NCBI GenBank assembly: GCA_033032865.1
Contig: JAWHQI010000266.1
Location: forward strand, 2,951,501-3,015,500
Direction: 5' to 3'
DNA: 64,000 nt
From: Dactylorhiza incarnata
Lineage: Eukaryota > Streptophyta > Magnoliopsida > Asparagales > Orchidaceae
Part shown: positions 35,001 to 47,200 of the stretch, piece by piece
Layout of the letters: each line of letters starts with the position of its first letter
Position numbering within the stretch: the stretch's first letter is position 1
Made by a program: the position numbers and the translations under genes
The notes under the pieces: generated by a model
Told to the model about the DNA's origin: nothing
The model's database searches: none
Seen by the model: the letters and a program-made list of their open reading frames with translations, nothing else

Positions 35001-38000
35001 TAGTGGAGTGGCCATTAGGTGAACTCGATGATGGAGAGGTCCTCTCTGGTACCCTCAGAATAAGGTAGTTCTTCTGGGGAAGAAGAACAATCCTGCGCCC
35101 ATGGTGCTCGAAGGAGTGAGTGTTCCTCATGCCATCGTGCATGACACGTCGATCGTTCTGCCAAGATTTTCTCAATAGGATGTGACAGACATCCATGACA
35201 GCAACATGACACAGAACTCTATCCAAGTATGTGCTCCCGATAGAGAACTCTACTAGACAATAATGCGTGATAGGCATAGTCAAATGACTATTAACTCCGT
35301 ATAGGTTGTAGGGTTGTTCTAACAGATGCGTCGCAAGCCCTAATATGTCGACCATGCGCTGAGAGACAAAATTCTCCATACTGCCACTATCGATGATAAT
35401 ATCGTGCCTCCTATAGTCATCCTCAGTTGTGCGGAAAATATCGTGCCTCCTATAATCATCCTCAGTAGACTCACTAGGGGTGATCAGGCTATATCGTAAG
35501 ACGCAGACTAAGTGTTCGGCGTGTTCGCCTTCCACTTCTACGACATCCTCTGACTCGTGCTCAGGCTTAGGCTCTGGGTGAGACTCATTTACGTAAACTC
35601 CATACTCGGGTTCACGTCCATCAGTGGAGTCAATAATAGCGACGAAGTGACGTTGCGGGCACTCAGATGATTTGTGCCCCGGCTCCATACACTTGAAGCA
35701 TCGAAATACTCCAGTGTTGGGCTTAGTCCCAATAATCTCTTTACCCTTGGAGGGACCAACAGATGGGGTTGGAGTCCCGACAGTGATGGGTGGGTGAGAG
35801 GCATCTAAGGCTCTAGTAGTGGGGGCAGTGGTGACGCTCGATGTGGGTCTATCAGTAGACCTAACTCCGGATGACCGCTCTAGTTGGTCTCTAATGGAAT
35901 AGCGTAGTCCGTTCAGATAACGTGACACGGTCATGTCATCATCCTCTCGGAGGCCGAGGCGAGACTGAAGAACTAGGAACTCATTGGTGTATTCATCCAC
36001 CGTTAGTTTGTCTTGCCGTAGGTTGTGGAACCTACGATAGAGGGTTTGCAAATAATCGGGTGGGACATACCGCTTTCATAGTTGGGCTTTAAATTCGATC
36101 CACGTGGTGATGGGGGGCATACCTAAATTGAAGCGAGAACGCTCTAATTGTCCCCACCAAACTAAAGAGGACCCTTTCAGTCTTAGCATGACATACTCAA
36201 CTTGCCTAGCTTGGGGCAATTGCTTCCAAGCCAGGAATCAATCCATTTTATCACACCAGTCTAGGCAACCCTCGGGCTCTAAGTGTCCCTCAAAATCGCC
36301 AACGTCTAATTTTACTCCTACATCCCATCGGGGTGGATTACGTGGTTCGTTACGTGGCTCGGGTTCTGTTTGTGCAAGTTCTGGAGGTCTAGGATTAGGA
36401 TCTACCTCAACCACTGAGATAGTGCTCGATTTAATTGCATGGTAGCCTCTATATTATTAACTGTTGTGCGTAACTCATTCATAACGTGTGTGACACTACC
36501 CATGCCGGTGGTGAGAGTTTCTACCGCTTTCATTAAGTCGCCCATGCGTTGGGCGAAATCCCCAACGCTAGTTTCTAAGTGATCGACGCGTTTTTCCATT
36601 TATTTTGAAAAGTTGTAAAATTTTGATTTTAATATTTAAATTTTATTTTATAGCGAAAATAAATATTTGAAAAAGAGAAATTTAAATTTTTTAAAAATGA
36701 GCGAGTTCCAGAGTGGGTAAAAGAAAAATTTTAACTTCAAAATAAGTGATTCCCGAGTGGGTAGAAAAAATATTTTTTTAGTTTTTTTTTAAAATTTGAT
36801 TTTAAGGCAACATAAAATTTTTGACTAGAGATTATATTAAATAAAAATAGCAAGATTGTTATATATATATATATATATATATATATTGAAAAAACTGGAT
36901 CACTTGAGTCGCGATATGAGCGAATCAAATTTGCTCTGATACCAAACTGATGTAAACCAAAATTAGGGTTTTTAAAAAAATAAGTAATTTTAAATTAAAA
37001 GTTATAACCGATTTTATTTTGAGAATAGGCCGAGCAGACCAAACGAATTTTGTGCGCGAAAGTCACACTTGACGTTGGAGTTTCAGGTGTTCGTTAATCG
37101 TTATTCAGACAGAAATTCTCAAGCGCCTTTAAAGGTCGATTCGAGGCGGCAAATATAAATTTCGCAAGCATAAACACAATCGATAATTTATGAAATAATG
37201 GTAAAAAAAATAGCGCGAATGTTCAAGGCAAGCTGTTGCTAAAGTTGAATATTCGCTTTATTTTATCCGCATTTATCTAATACACGTGATATGTCACGTG
37301 TATATCTCCTATATATGTATCCTATTTGCCCGGTTTAGGGCATTCAGTTCAATACAATCTAGCGCTTTCCACTTGGTATCAAACCCCGTGGATCGGTCCC
37401 GTGCCCCGCTCGCGTCTCGCCGCTCCAGATCCCGCCTCGCTCGATCCCGCCCGCTTCTTCTCGTCCTTCTTCCGGCGATCCCGCTCGCGTTTCCTGCACG
37501 CTCGACTCCTCCACCGCTCGCGTCTCGCCCGGACTCGTCCTCCTCCGCCGCGAGCGTTCGCGTCAGCCCTAGCCGTTCGCAGATCGTTCGCCACTTTCTG
37601 CGTTCGCTCCCGATCGGGCTGCTGGCTTCTTTGGCCTAGCCGGCGCCCGACCTTGCCGCTTCCAGCCGGCCGTTTTGTCCTCCATGGGGACTGCCGGGGA
37701 CACCACCCTCACATCCTCCGGTGTTCTCTTCGGCTTCCAGATCTAAGTGGCACCTGTAGGATGTTTTTCAACCTTTTTTGATATCTTCGTTCTCTACAAT
37801 GGATGATTCATCCGTGATCTCCCCTTCCTCTCAATCCGGTGCTCTTCCCGGTTCCTCCGTTCCCCGATCCGGTGCTTTGCCCGGTTCCTCGGGTGATCCT
37901 CCTCGGAGTCATGGCCAGTCTGGCTCGTTGAAGATTACTACTGTTGCCTTGGATGGCACAAATTATCTGGAATGGTCAAGGGCAGCCCAGCATGCTATTC

Positions 38001-41000
38001 GCAGCCACCAGTTATATGGACTTATTGATGGTACCACTGCTGAACCACCACGCACCGATCCCTCATGGCGCAAATGGGATGCGGACAATTCGTTGGTCGT
38101 CTCGTGGTTACTCCATTCGATGTCTCCTCAGGTGTATCAGAGTTATATGCTGTTGGACTCCGCCTATGATATTTGGACACGGGCCCGTGATACTTACTCT
38201 CAGGCGGGCAGTTCGATGCAAGTGTACGAGCTTACTCGCCATGTTCTGGAACTAAAGCAGGGGACTATGACCATTGCCGCCTACTATTCTGAGTTTGAGC
38301 GTCTTTATCAAGAGCTAGATTTCTTCAATACTTTCGCTGCTGCTTGTACGGTTGATGCGGTGGCCCTTCAGAAAGCTAACGATCGATTCCGGGTTCACGT
38401 ATTTCTTATGGGGCTCAACATAGAGTTTGACGCTGTTCGCCTACATGTCCTCCATCGTGAGCCGCTTCCCTCTCTTCGGGAGGCCTTCAGCATGCTCCTC
38501 AGTGATGAGAATCATCGTCGCACCCTAGGCCCTGCTACTGATCACTCTGCGCTGGCTGGGATGTCGCGCGGACCCCCTCCTGTCTGTAGTCATTGTGGGA
38601 AGACTGGCCATACCAAGAACTCTTGTTTCCGCCTGCACCCGCACCTTGCTCCGGGTGGTCGGGGCTCTAGTACCCGTGGTAGAGGTGGGTACCGTGGTAG
38701 TGGTGGTCGTCACTCTGGTGATCGCTCTCACTCTTCTGCACATTCTACTGAGGTTCTCGAGGACACCTCTGGAGGCCTGTCTGCCTGTGAATTGGAGGTC
38801 TTTCGACGCATGTTGCGCTCCCACGCAGACTCTGCTCCTGCTGCTTCTCATGCTGCTGTTGCCACTTCAGGCCTGTCCAGTGCTAATGCCGTGTCTTCCC
38901 CTCCTTCCGAGTGGATTATCGACTCAGGTGCAACCGACCACATGACTGGTTCTGCTTCAGGTTTTACCTCCTATACCCCCCTTTCTGGTCGTGATAAGGT
39001 TATTGCTGCTAATGGCTCTCTCTCCGCCATCGCTGGAAAAGGGACTGTCCCTTGTTCTCCTGACCTATCACTGTCCTCCGTTTTGCATGTTCCCTCTTTT
39101 CCCCGTAATTTACTTTCTATTAGTCATCTGACTAAATCTTTACACTGTTCAGTGACATTCTTTCCTGATGTTTGTGTGTTTCAGGATCTGGGTACGAGGC
39201 GGACGCTTGGCAGTGGTAGGAATGTTGGCGGACTGTACTTGCTGAACCAGTCTTCACCCAGTGCTCTCTCTTCCACCAGATCTCCGACTCTTCATGACAT
39301 CCGACGCTGGCATCAACGCCTCGGCCACCCTTCTCCTTTGTATCTTACTAAGTTGTTTCCTGTTTTTCATCAGTTAATTCAGTCATTCTCTTGTGATGCG
39401 TGTGAACAGTCTAAGCATGTCCGTCGGAGTACGAGTCATTTATCTGTCCCTAGTTTATGTCCTTTTGATGTTATTCACTCTGATGTTTGGGGCCCGTCCC
39501 CGGTGTTATCTTTATCTGGCTATAAATGGTTCGTTACGTTTATTGATTGTCACTCCCGCACTACGTGGCTTTATTTGCGTAAAAAGAAAAGTGATGTGCT
39601 TTCTTGTTTTCAAATTTTTCATAAGATGGTGACCCTGCAATTTGGCGGTAAAATACGTGTGTTTCGTAGTGATAATGGTGGGGAATATGACGACCGGGGT
39701 GTTTTTGGGGCCTATCTTGCCGACCATGGCATTATACATCAAACCACGTGCGTCCACACTTCCACTCAAAATGGGCTGGCTGAACGGAAGAATAGGCACC
39801 TGCTGGAGGTGGCCCGGTGTTTACTTCTTGCTATGCACCTTCCTAAATCCTACTGGGGTGACGCTGTCCTCACTGCTGCTCATCTTATTAACCGTCTTCC
39901 GTCTCGTGCTCTCTCGTTTGATACGCCCCTCTCCTGTCTTGCCAAAAATCACATTGTCCACACTTCTCATCTTGCCCCTCGAATCTTCGGCTCTGTGTGC
40001 TTTGTCCACGTCCATACCCCGCAGCGCGATAAACTCGATGCACGATCCCTACGGTGTGTTTTTGTTGGTTACTCTCCTACCACCAAAGGGTATCGATGTT
40101 ATCACCCTCCGACTCGTCGCTACTATTGTACTGTGGATATTACATTTCGTGAGGGAGAGTCGTACTTTGGTCCTCGTCAGGGGGAGACGACGACCGGTAA
40201 TGGTGACGAGACCAACGACTCTCCTCTTCCTATTGTCTCTCCCCTTCCTATTGTCCATTATCCTCTTCCGGACACTTCTCCTATTCCCTCCACTCCTCCT
40301 ATTCCTTCCACCTCCGCTCCACCTATACTATACACATACTCCCGTCGTCCTACGACTGTTGAGCAAGTGCAGACTGTGAATGTTCCGCCAGTGCCAGTGA
40401 CTGTCTCCGCACCAGATTCTGATGAAGACCTCCATGTTCCTCTTGCCCGTCTTATAGGTAAAAAGGTGGCACCAAACACCCAATTGCCAACTACATTTGC
40501 TATGATCACCTCTCTCAGGCCCATAAAGCCTTTATCTCTTCTCTCTCATCTATTGTGATTCCTAAGACTTGGCAGGAGGCTGTTCAAACACCTGAGTGGA
40601 GAAAGGCAATGGAGGAGGAACTGTGTGCCTTGGATAAAAATAAGACATGGCGGCTTGCTTGTCTTCCCCCGGGGAAGCGAACGGTTGGATCCCGCTGGGT
40701 CTTCACTGTTAAACAAAATCAAGATGGAATGGTGGAGCGGTACAAGGCTCGTCTGGTGGCTCAGGGATATACCCAAGCTCAGGGCATTGACTACTAGGAG
40801 ACATTTGCTCCTGTTGCAAAGATGAACTCAATTCGTGTGCTTCTCTCCTGTGCTGCGAGTCGTAAATGGGAGCTACTGCAACTTGATATCAAGAATGCGT
40901 TCTTGAATGGTGATCTGGAAGAGGAAGTTTACATGGATCTCCCCCCGGGCTCTGTGATCAAAGGGTCCAAAGGGAAGGTCTGCCACCTTCTTAAATCCCT

Positions 41001-44000
41001 GTACGGCCTGAAGCAGTCTCCAAGAGCGTGGTTCGGACGTTTTTACAAGACCATGCTTCAACTTGGATACACTCAAAGTCAAGCTGATCATACGCTCTTT
41101 ATCAAGAGGAAGGGTGCTCAGGTTTCTATTCTTATTGTGTATGTGGATGACATCATCATCACCGGAGACTACTTGGAGGAGATCAATCACTTGAAAAAAA
41201 CAGCTAGGCAAAGAATTTGAAGTCAAGGACTTGGGAAAGCTGAAATACTTATTGGGAATTGAAGTTGCGAGGTCTCAACGTGGGATCTTCATTTCTCAAA
41301 GGAAGTATACTCTTGATCTTCTTGAGGAGACTGGGATGCTTGGGTGTGCCCCGGTGGACACCCCTATTGAGGATAATCACAAAATTGATGCAGATATTAG
41401 CGGGGAGAAAGTGGATGCCTCAAAATACCAACGTCTGGTTGGGCGTCTTATATACTTGTCCCATACTCGTCCTGACATCACATATGCTGTGGGTGTCCTA
41501 AGCAGGTACATGCATTCACCCTCCATACGTCATCAGCAGGCTACCTTCAGGGTGTTACGTTACCTCAAGAAGGCACCAGGTCGTGGGATTCTGTTCAAAA
41601 ACAGTCAGTCATTTGAAGTTGAAGTGTTCACAGATGCTGATTGGGCTGGCAGTCAAGACGACAGAAAGTCTACCACTGGGTATTGCACATTTGTAGGAGG
41701 GAACCTGGTCTCATGGAAGAGCAAGAAGCAGAATGTGGTAGCTCGCTCAAGTGCAGAAGCTGAATATAGGGCTATGGCCCAAGGTGTTTGTGAGGGACTG
41801 TGGTTGAAGACTATCCTTCGTGATATAGGCCTTCAGGGGAACAATCCTATTATGATCTACTGTGACAACAAGGCGGCTATAAGTATTGCACACAATCCTG
41901 TACAGCATGACAGAACTAAACATGTGGAAGTCGACCGACACTTCTTCAAGGATCACCTTGACAAAGGGAATATTTGCACTCCGTTTGTGAACTCATTTGA
42001 TCAGCTTGCCGATGTCTTCACCAAGGGTCTATGCAGCGACAAATTCAAGGACAATACTGACAAGTTGGGAATGATCAATATATATTCCCAACTTGAGGGG
42101 GAGAGTTGAATATTCGCTTTATTTTATCCGCATTTATCTAATACACGTGATATGTCACGTGTATATCTCCTATATATGTATCCTATTTGCCCGGTTTAGG
42201 GCATTCAGTTCAATACAATCTAGCGCTTTGCACTGCTAATTAGTTGAAATTGCATACGATTAGGCTAGTAAAAGGGAGCACGAGAAAATGGCGTAGTTTA
42301 CCAGAGTATACGCAAATCTACGGCGAGGGGGCGGCCTTCTCAAATCCTTCTGCTATGGGTACTGTGCAGTGGGTTCTGCTGTCTCTGTAAACCCAATTGC
42401 TCCTGTAAGAATGGACCAGGAGGTCGAGCTTGACGTTCTCTCTGGATAATGTCGTCACAATGCTGGATTGGATCGTCGGAGTCGGGCGCTGAGGTCGACG
42501 ACGATCAAAGGAAGGGGTTGCGGCAGTTTCGTCGAACATGATTGGTTCGTCGGAGTCGGGCGCTGAGGTCGACGACGATTGAAGGAAGGGTTGCGGCAAC
42601 TTCGTCGAACAGGGACTCGTCGGCTTCGACGAAACAGGAACGCAATGTTCTCTTGAACAACGCCGGAGGAAAAAGATGTCGGAGATGGACTGCGATCGGC
42701 GCAGGTCTTGGAACTTTCGTCGGTGGTAGGAGATGGAGGATACGTGAACAGGCGGCTTGCGGTCGACAGATAAAAAAAACGAAGTTTCATTTTTCCTCTA
42801 GAATTGACCGGCTCCGTAATCCCATGAATAAAGCTCCTTTTATAAGTTAATCCCAACATTTGAAATTTTATTTGTTTCCAAAAGTCTACAAAACATTTTG
42901 CTATATCAATATTCTTTTTAAAATATAGTTTCTTAATCTCCTCCTCCAAATAAAATAAGATCTTCTGTTTAATTACTTCTTTAATCGGAAGCATCATTAA
43001 TTAGTTTTAAGCTTGTCTTGTTCGTCCTAGCTATTCAAATTACCAGACCTTTTATTCAGGGTCTTACCGGGTGGTCAAACCGATGAGCCGGAACTCCAAA
43101 TGACAAGAATGCATAATAAAAATGACAGAAACATAAAATAACTCAAAATAAAAATATACTGACGCGTGGCGATATCACGCATCCTAGGATGTGGCAATGA
43201 TTGCATCAATTTTTGAAGATAAAGAGGAGAGGGATGTCCAAGACGCTGATGCCATCATCGGACATCCGCTGCAGTAACAGTAGTGTAGACGAAAGAGCCT
43301 GAGATGGTTGCTGGGAATCCAGGAAGTACAGACCACCACGGTTCTTACCACAGCCAATGTTTTGCTTCGTACCCACTTCTTAAAAAACACAAGAGTCAGG
43401 AAAGAAAGTTACTCAACAGTTCAGAGATCTAGTAATGTTGCTAATTGAAAGCAAATTGCGTGGAAAGGAGGATCATGTATGACAGAAGAGAGAGAAATGG
43501 ACGGAGAGTATGAGATGTGACCTTTGCCCGCAATGGGGGACAAGATGTCCTTGACAGAGATAGTCTTGTCCTTACCAGACAAAGACGTGTAAGAAATAAA
43601 ACCTGAGGAGGATCCGATCATATGATCAGTGGCCCCTGAGTTGATGATCCAATCATACATAGTGATGGTAGTAGCATGTGCACCGGGCATAGTTGCAATA
43701 GCGAAGGAGATAGAAGCACCAAAATACATATTCGGTCTGGAATGAAGTAGTCTCCTGGGAGCATCCAATTCATCCACTGTAAAGGTCCTCGAGCAAGGTG
43801 CATGGGAGGGATCCTTATACACATCGGTGGAATAACCAATATCCTTTCGTGGTGGAGGAATAGGCAATAAAGACACAATGTTGAGCACGAGGGTCAAGTT
43901 TGTCACGATGAGGCCGATGAACATGAACAAAACACACATACCCAAACACCTAAAGTGGAAGATGCGAGGTATGAACAATAGAAGTGGTGGAGAGACGGGC

Positions 44001-44243
44001 GAGAGGAGTAGCATAATCTTAGACTCATGATTGAAGACGATTGATGAGATGAGCAACGGTTAAAACATCTCCCAAATGAGATTTTGGAAGATGCATTGTG
44101 GTGAGAAGGGAACGTTCAACCTCAAGCAGATGCCGGTTTTTTCGTTCTGCACCCCCATTTTTGGTGGTGTGAACACATGTGGTTTGATGGATAATACCAT
44201 GATTGGCGAGATAAGAACCAACCAACCCTCGATCATTATATTC

Positions 44244-44274
<31 letters not shown>

Positions 44275-47200
44275 CACACACACACTCACACTACGGAGGA
44301 CACATATAGTTCCCTTGAACTTGGTCATCATTATCTGATCAAAAGCTTGAAAACACGAAAAAACCTCACTTTTCTTTTTAAAAAGATGAACTCAAGTAGT
44401 AAGAGAAAAACAATCAATAAAAGTGACAATCCAATAAAAATCAAATAATGATAAAATAGTGGATGAACCCCAAACATCTTAATGTATGACAACAAAACAA
44501 CTGGTACTAGGAGAAGATAAATGCTAAGAGTTATGCCTAACATGTTTAGACAACTCACATACATCACAAGATAAAGATTGAATAAAAGGCAAAAAAGACG
44601 GAAACAATTTTTGAAGATAAAGAGGAGAGGGATGTCTGAGACGCTGATGCCATCGTCGGACATCCGCAGCAGTAACAGTAGTAGACGAAAGAGACTGAGA
44701 TGGTAGCTGGGAATCCAGGAAGTACAGACCACCACGGTTCTTACCACAACCAATGTTCCGCTTCGTACCCAGTTCCTGAAAAACACAAGAGTCAGGAAAG
44801 AAAGTTACTCAGTAGTTCAGAGATCTCGTAATATTGCTAATTGAAAGCAAATTGCGAAGAAAGGAGGGAACATGTATGACAGAAGAGAGAGAACTGGACG
44901 GCGAGTAAGAGATGTGGCCTTTGCCCGCAATGATGGACAAGGTGTCCTTTGCAGTGATAGCCTTGTCCTTACCAGACAAAGAAGTGTAAGAAAAAAAACC
45001 TGAGGAGGATCCGGTCATATGATCAGTAGCCCCTGAGTTGATGATCCAATCAGACAGAGTGATGGTAGTAGCATGTGCACCGAGCATAGTTGCAATAGTA
45101 AAGGAGATAGAAGAACCAAAATACATATTCGACCGAGAATGAAGTTCTCTTGGGAGCATCCAATTCATCCACTGTAAAAGTCCTCGAGGACGGTGTTGGA
45201 TCGATAGGCGCCCTTAGAGGGGGTGTGAATAAGGAAATAAAATTCTTTTTGAATTTTTATACGATTTACTAAATTGTTTTAAAGTAAATGTACATGAAAT
45301 AACAATTTAGCTTAAAGGAAGAAACAATTGTAATTTACAATTTTATAATTTACCCCAAAAGAGAGAAATCATGTAAACACAAATAGAGACATGATTATAT
45401 TATATAAAAATGTGTTTACATAAATTTAATTTCAATATCGCTAGAAATCGGAGGCGTACAAAGTAAAATAATTTTTTCTTTTCTATACCGACTCGTATCC
45501 CCACGAACCGATTGGCTTTAGCCTATCCTTCCCCGGATATGACCTCAAGCCGCTTGTTGGCTTAGGGCAACGTAACATCATACTTAGAATAATGAGGGGT
45601 CCCCTTTATATAAGAGGGGAGAGTACATGGGTAAAATAAGATAAAAGATAAAAATAAAATCATAAACCTAACACTCCCCCTCAAGTTGGGCATGTAATAT
45701 CTTTCATGCCTAACTTGCCACTGAGGGTTACAAACAGTCTTTCACACAGAGCTTTAGTAAGAACATCAGCAAGTTGTCCTTCTGAAGGAACAAAAGGGGT
45801 ACAAACAATTCCCTTCATAATATTTTCTTTAATGAAATGTCGGTCAACTTCCACGTGCTTGGTGCGATCATGCTGAACCGGATTATGAGCTATGCTGATT
45901 GCAGCCTTGTTGTCACAATATAGGTTGAAAGGGCCAGATTCAAGTAAGCCCAGATCATTCATGAGTGTACGCAACCACATCCCCTCACATATACCATGAG
46001 CCATAGCTCTAAACTCAGCTTCAGCACTTGAGCGAGCTACCACATGTTGCTTTTTGCTTCTCCAAGTGACTAAGTTAGAGCCAACAAAGGAACAATAACC
46101 AGTGGTGGATCTCCTATCATCAACTGATCCAGCCCAATCCGCATCAGTATAGACTTCAATTTTTAAGTTATCACTGGGTGAGAATAAGATACCTCTACCA
46201 GGAGAGGTCTTCAAATACCTCAAAACACGGTGCGCAGCATTGAGATGTCGAATTCTGGGAGAGTGCATGTATTGGCTCAGCACTCCTACAACATAAGAGA
46301 TGTCCGGACGAGTATGTGATAGATAAATCAGCTTCCCAACAAGCTTCTGGAAACTTGAAATATCTTCTACTAGCTCCCCATCATCTCGTCCAAGTTTGTG
46401 GTTCACTTCAATAGGAGTATCGGCGGGTTTGCACCCGCTCATTCCTGTCTGTTTTAATAAGTCAAGGACATACTTCCGTTGGGAGATATGAATCCCATGC
46501 TTTGACCTTGCTACTTCAATTCCTAGGAAATACCTCAATTTTCCTAGGTCTTTTACTTCGAACTCACTTGCCAGTCTTTGCTTTAGAGATTGAATCTCAT
46601 CACTGTCATCACCTGTGACAACCATATCATCAACGTATACAATCAGAAGAGTCACCTTCATCTCTTTTCGTCTGACAAATAAAGTGTGATCGGCATGGCT
46701 TTGAGTATAGCCTAATGAGGTCATGACTTTGTGAAGTCTCCCAAACCAAGCTCTTGGAGATTGTTTTAACCCATAAAGGGCTTTCTTCAGTCTGCAGACC
46801 TTCCCTTCTGAGCCAATTGGGGCAAGTCCAGGGGGCATAGACATATAAACTTCCTCTTCTAAGTCTCCATGTAGGAAGGCATTCTTCACATCCAGTTGTT
46901 GAAGATCCCATCCCTTGCATGCAGCACATGATAACAAAACACGGATAGTATTCATCTTTGCCACCGGAGCAAATGTCTCTTGGTAATCAATACCTTGAGT
47001 TTGAGTGTAGCCTCTTGCCACTAACCGAGCCTTGAACCTTTCAACAATACCATCGGAGTTTTGTTTCACGGTAAAGATCCATCGGCAACCGACGATCTTC
47101 TTTCCAGGAGGAAGATCCACAAGGTCCCACGTATGATTCTTCTCAAGGGCATGCATTTCCTCCATCATTGCCTTTGCCCATTTTGGGTGTCCAACTGCCT

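Larger units (their letters stand above)
37243..42234 (+). mobile_element. Copia element 3, recent, AG...CT LTR ends (TSD GCTAA)
   Basis: LTRs 37243-37373 and 42104-42234 are 131 bp each and differ at one base that I can see. GCTAA is duplicated at 37238-37242 and 42235-42239, and the intact gypsy LTR near 33130 shows the empty site. The LTR starts AGTTGAATATT after a GAGGGGGAG polypurine tract and ends CACT right before the primer binding site TGGTATCAAACC (37374). It has all copia domains in order and only three lesions in its reading frame. Confidence 0.93.
32836..43208 (-). mobile_element. Ty3/gypsy element lacking RT and RNase H (TSD ATTTT)
   Basis: LTRs are 32836-34093 and 36948-43208 (the latter split by copia 3), each TGATGTAAACC...GGTTGCATCA on the + strand, with 5-bp TGATG/CATCA terminal inverted repeats. 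ATTTT is duplicated at 32831-32835 and 43209-43213. In minus orientation the primer binding site TGGTATCAGAGC (36933-36944) lies three bases inside the 5' LTR, and CCCCGGGGGAAT precedes the 3' LTR. Without copia 3 the LTRs are 1,264 and 1,258 bp. The interior of only 2.85 kb keeps gag, protease and bits of integrase. Confidence 0.92.
36948..43208 (-). repeat. 5' LTR of the gypsy element, split by copia 3
   Basis: Pieces 36948-37242 and 42240-43208 together match 32836-34093. The insertion point is exact because the GCTAA target duplication of copia 3 is present on both sides. Confidence 0.9.
29950..45193 (-). mobile_element. Copia element 2, split by a gypsy insertion and internally duplicated
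   Basis: A minus-strand copia whose 3' LTR is 29950-30085 and whose pol runs 30093-32835, then resumes at 43214-45193 after the gypsy element 32836-43208. The sequence across the gypsy site is confirmed by an uninterrupted duplicate of the same region near 44608. It is cut at 45194 by the LTR of the SIRE-type element, so its gag start and 5' LTR are not seen. Pol is closely related to that of copia 3 (37243-42234). Confidence 0.8.

Noticed and set aside
45189..45193. GACGG as target duplication of the SIRE-type element
   Set aside because: No 5' LTR or matching pentamer was found on the other side.
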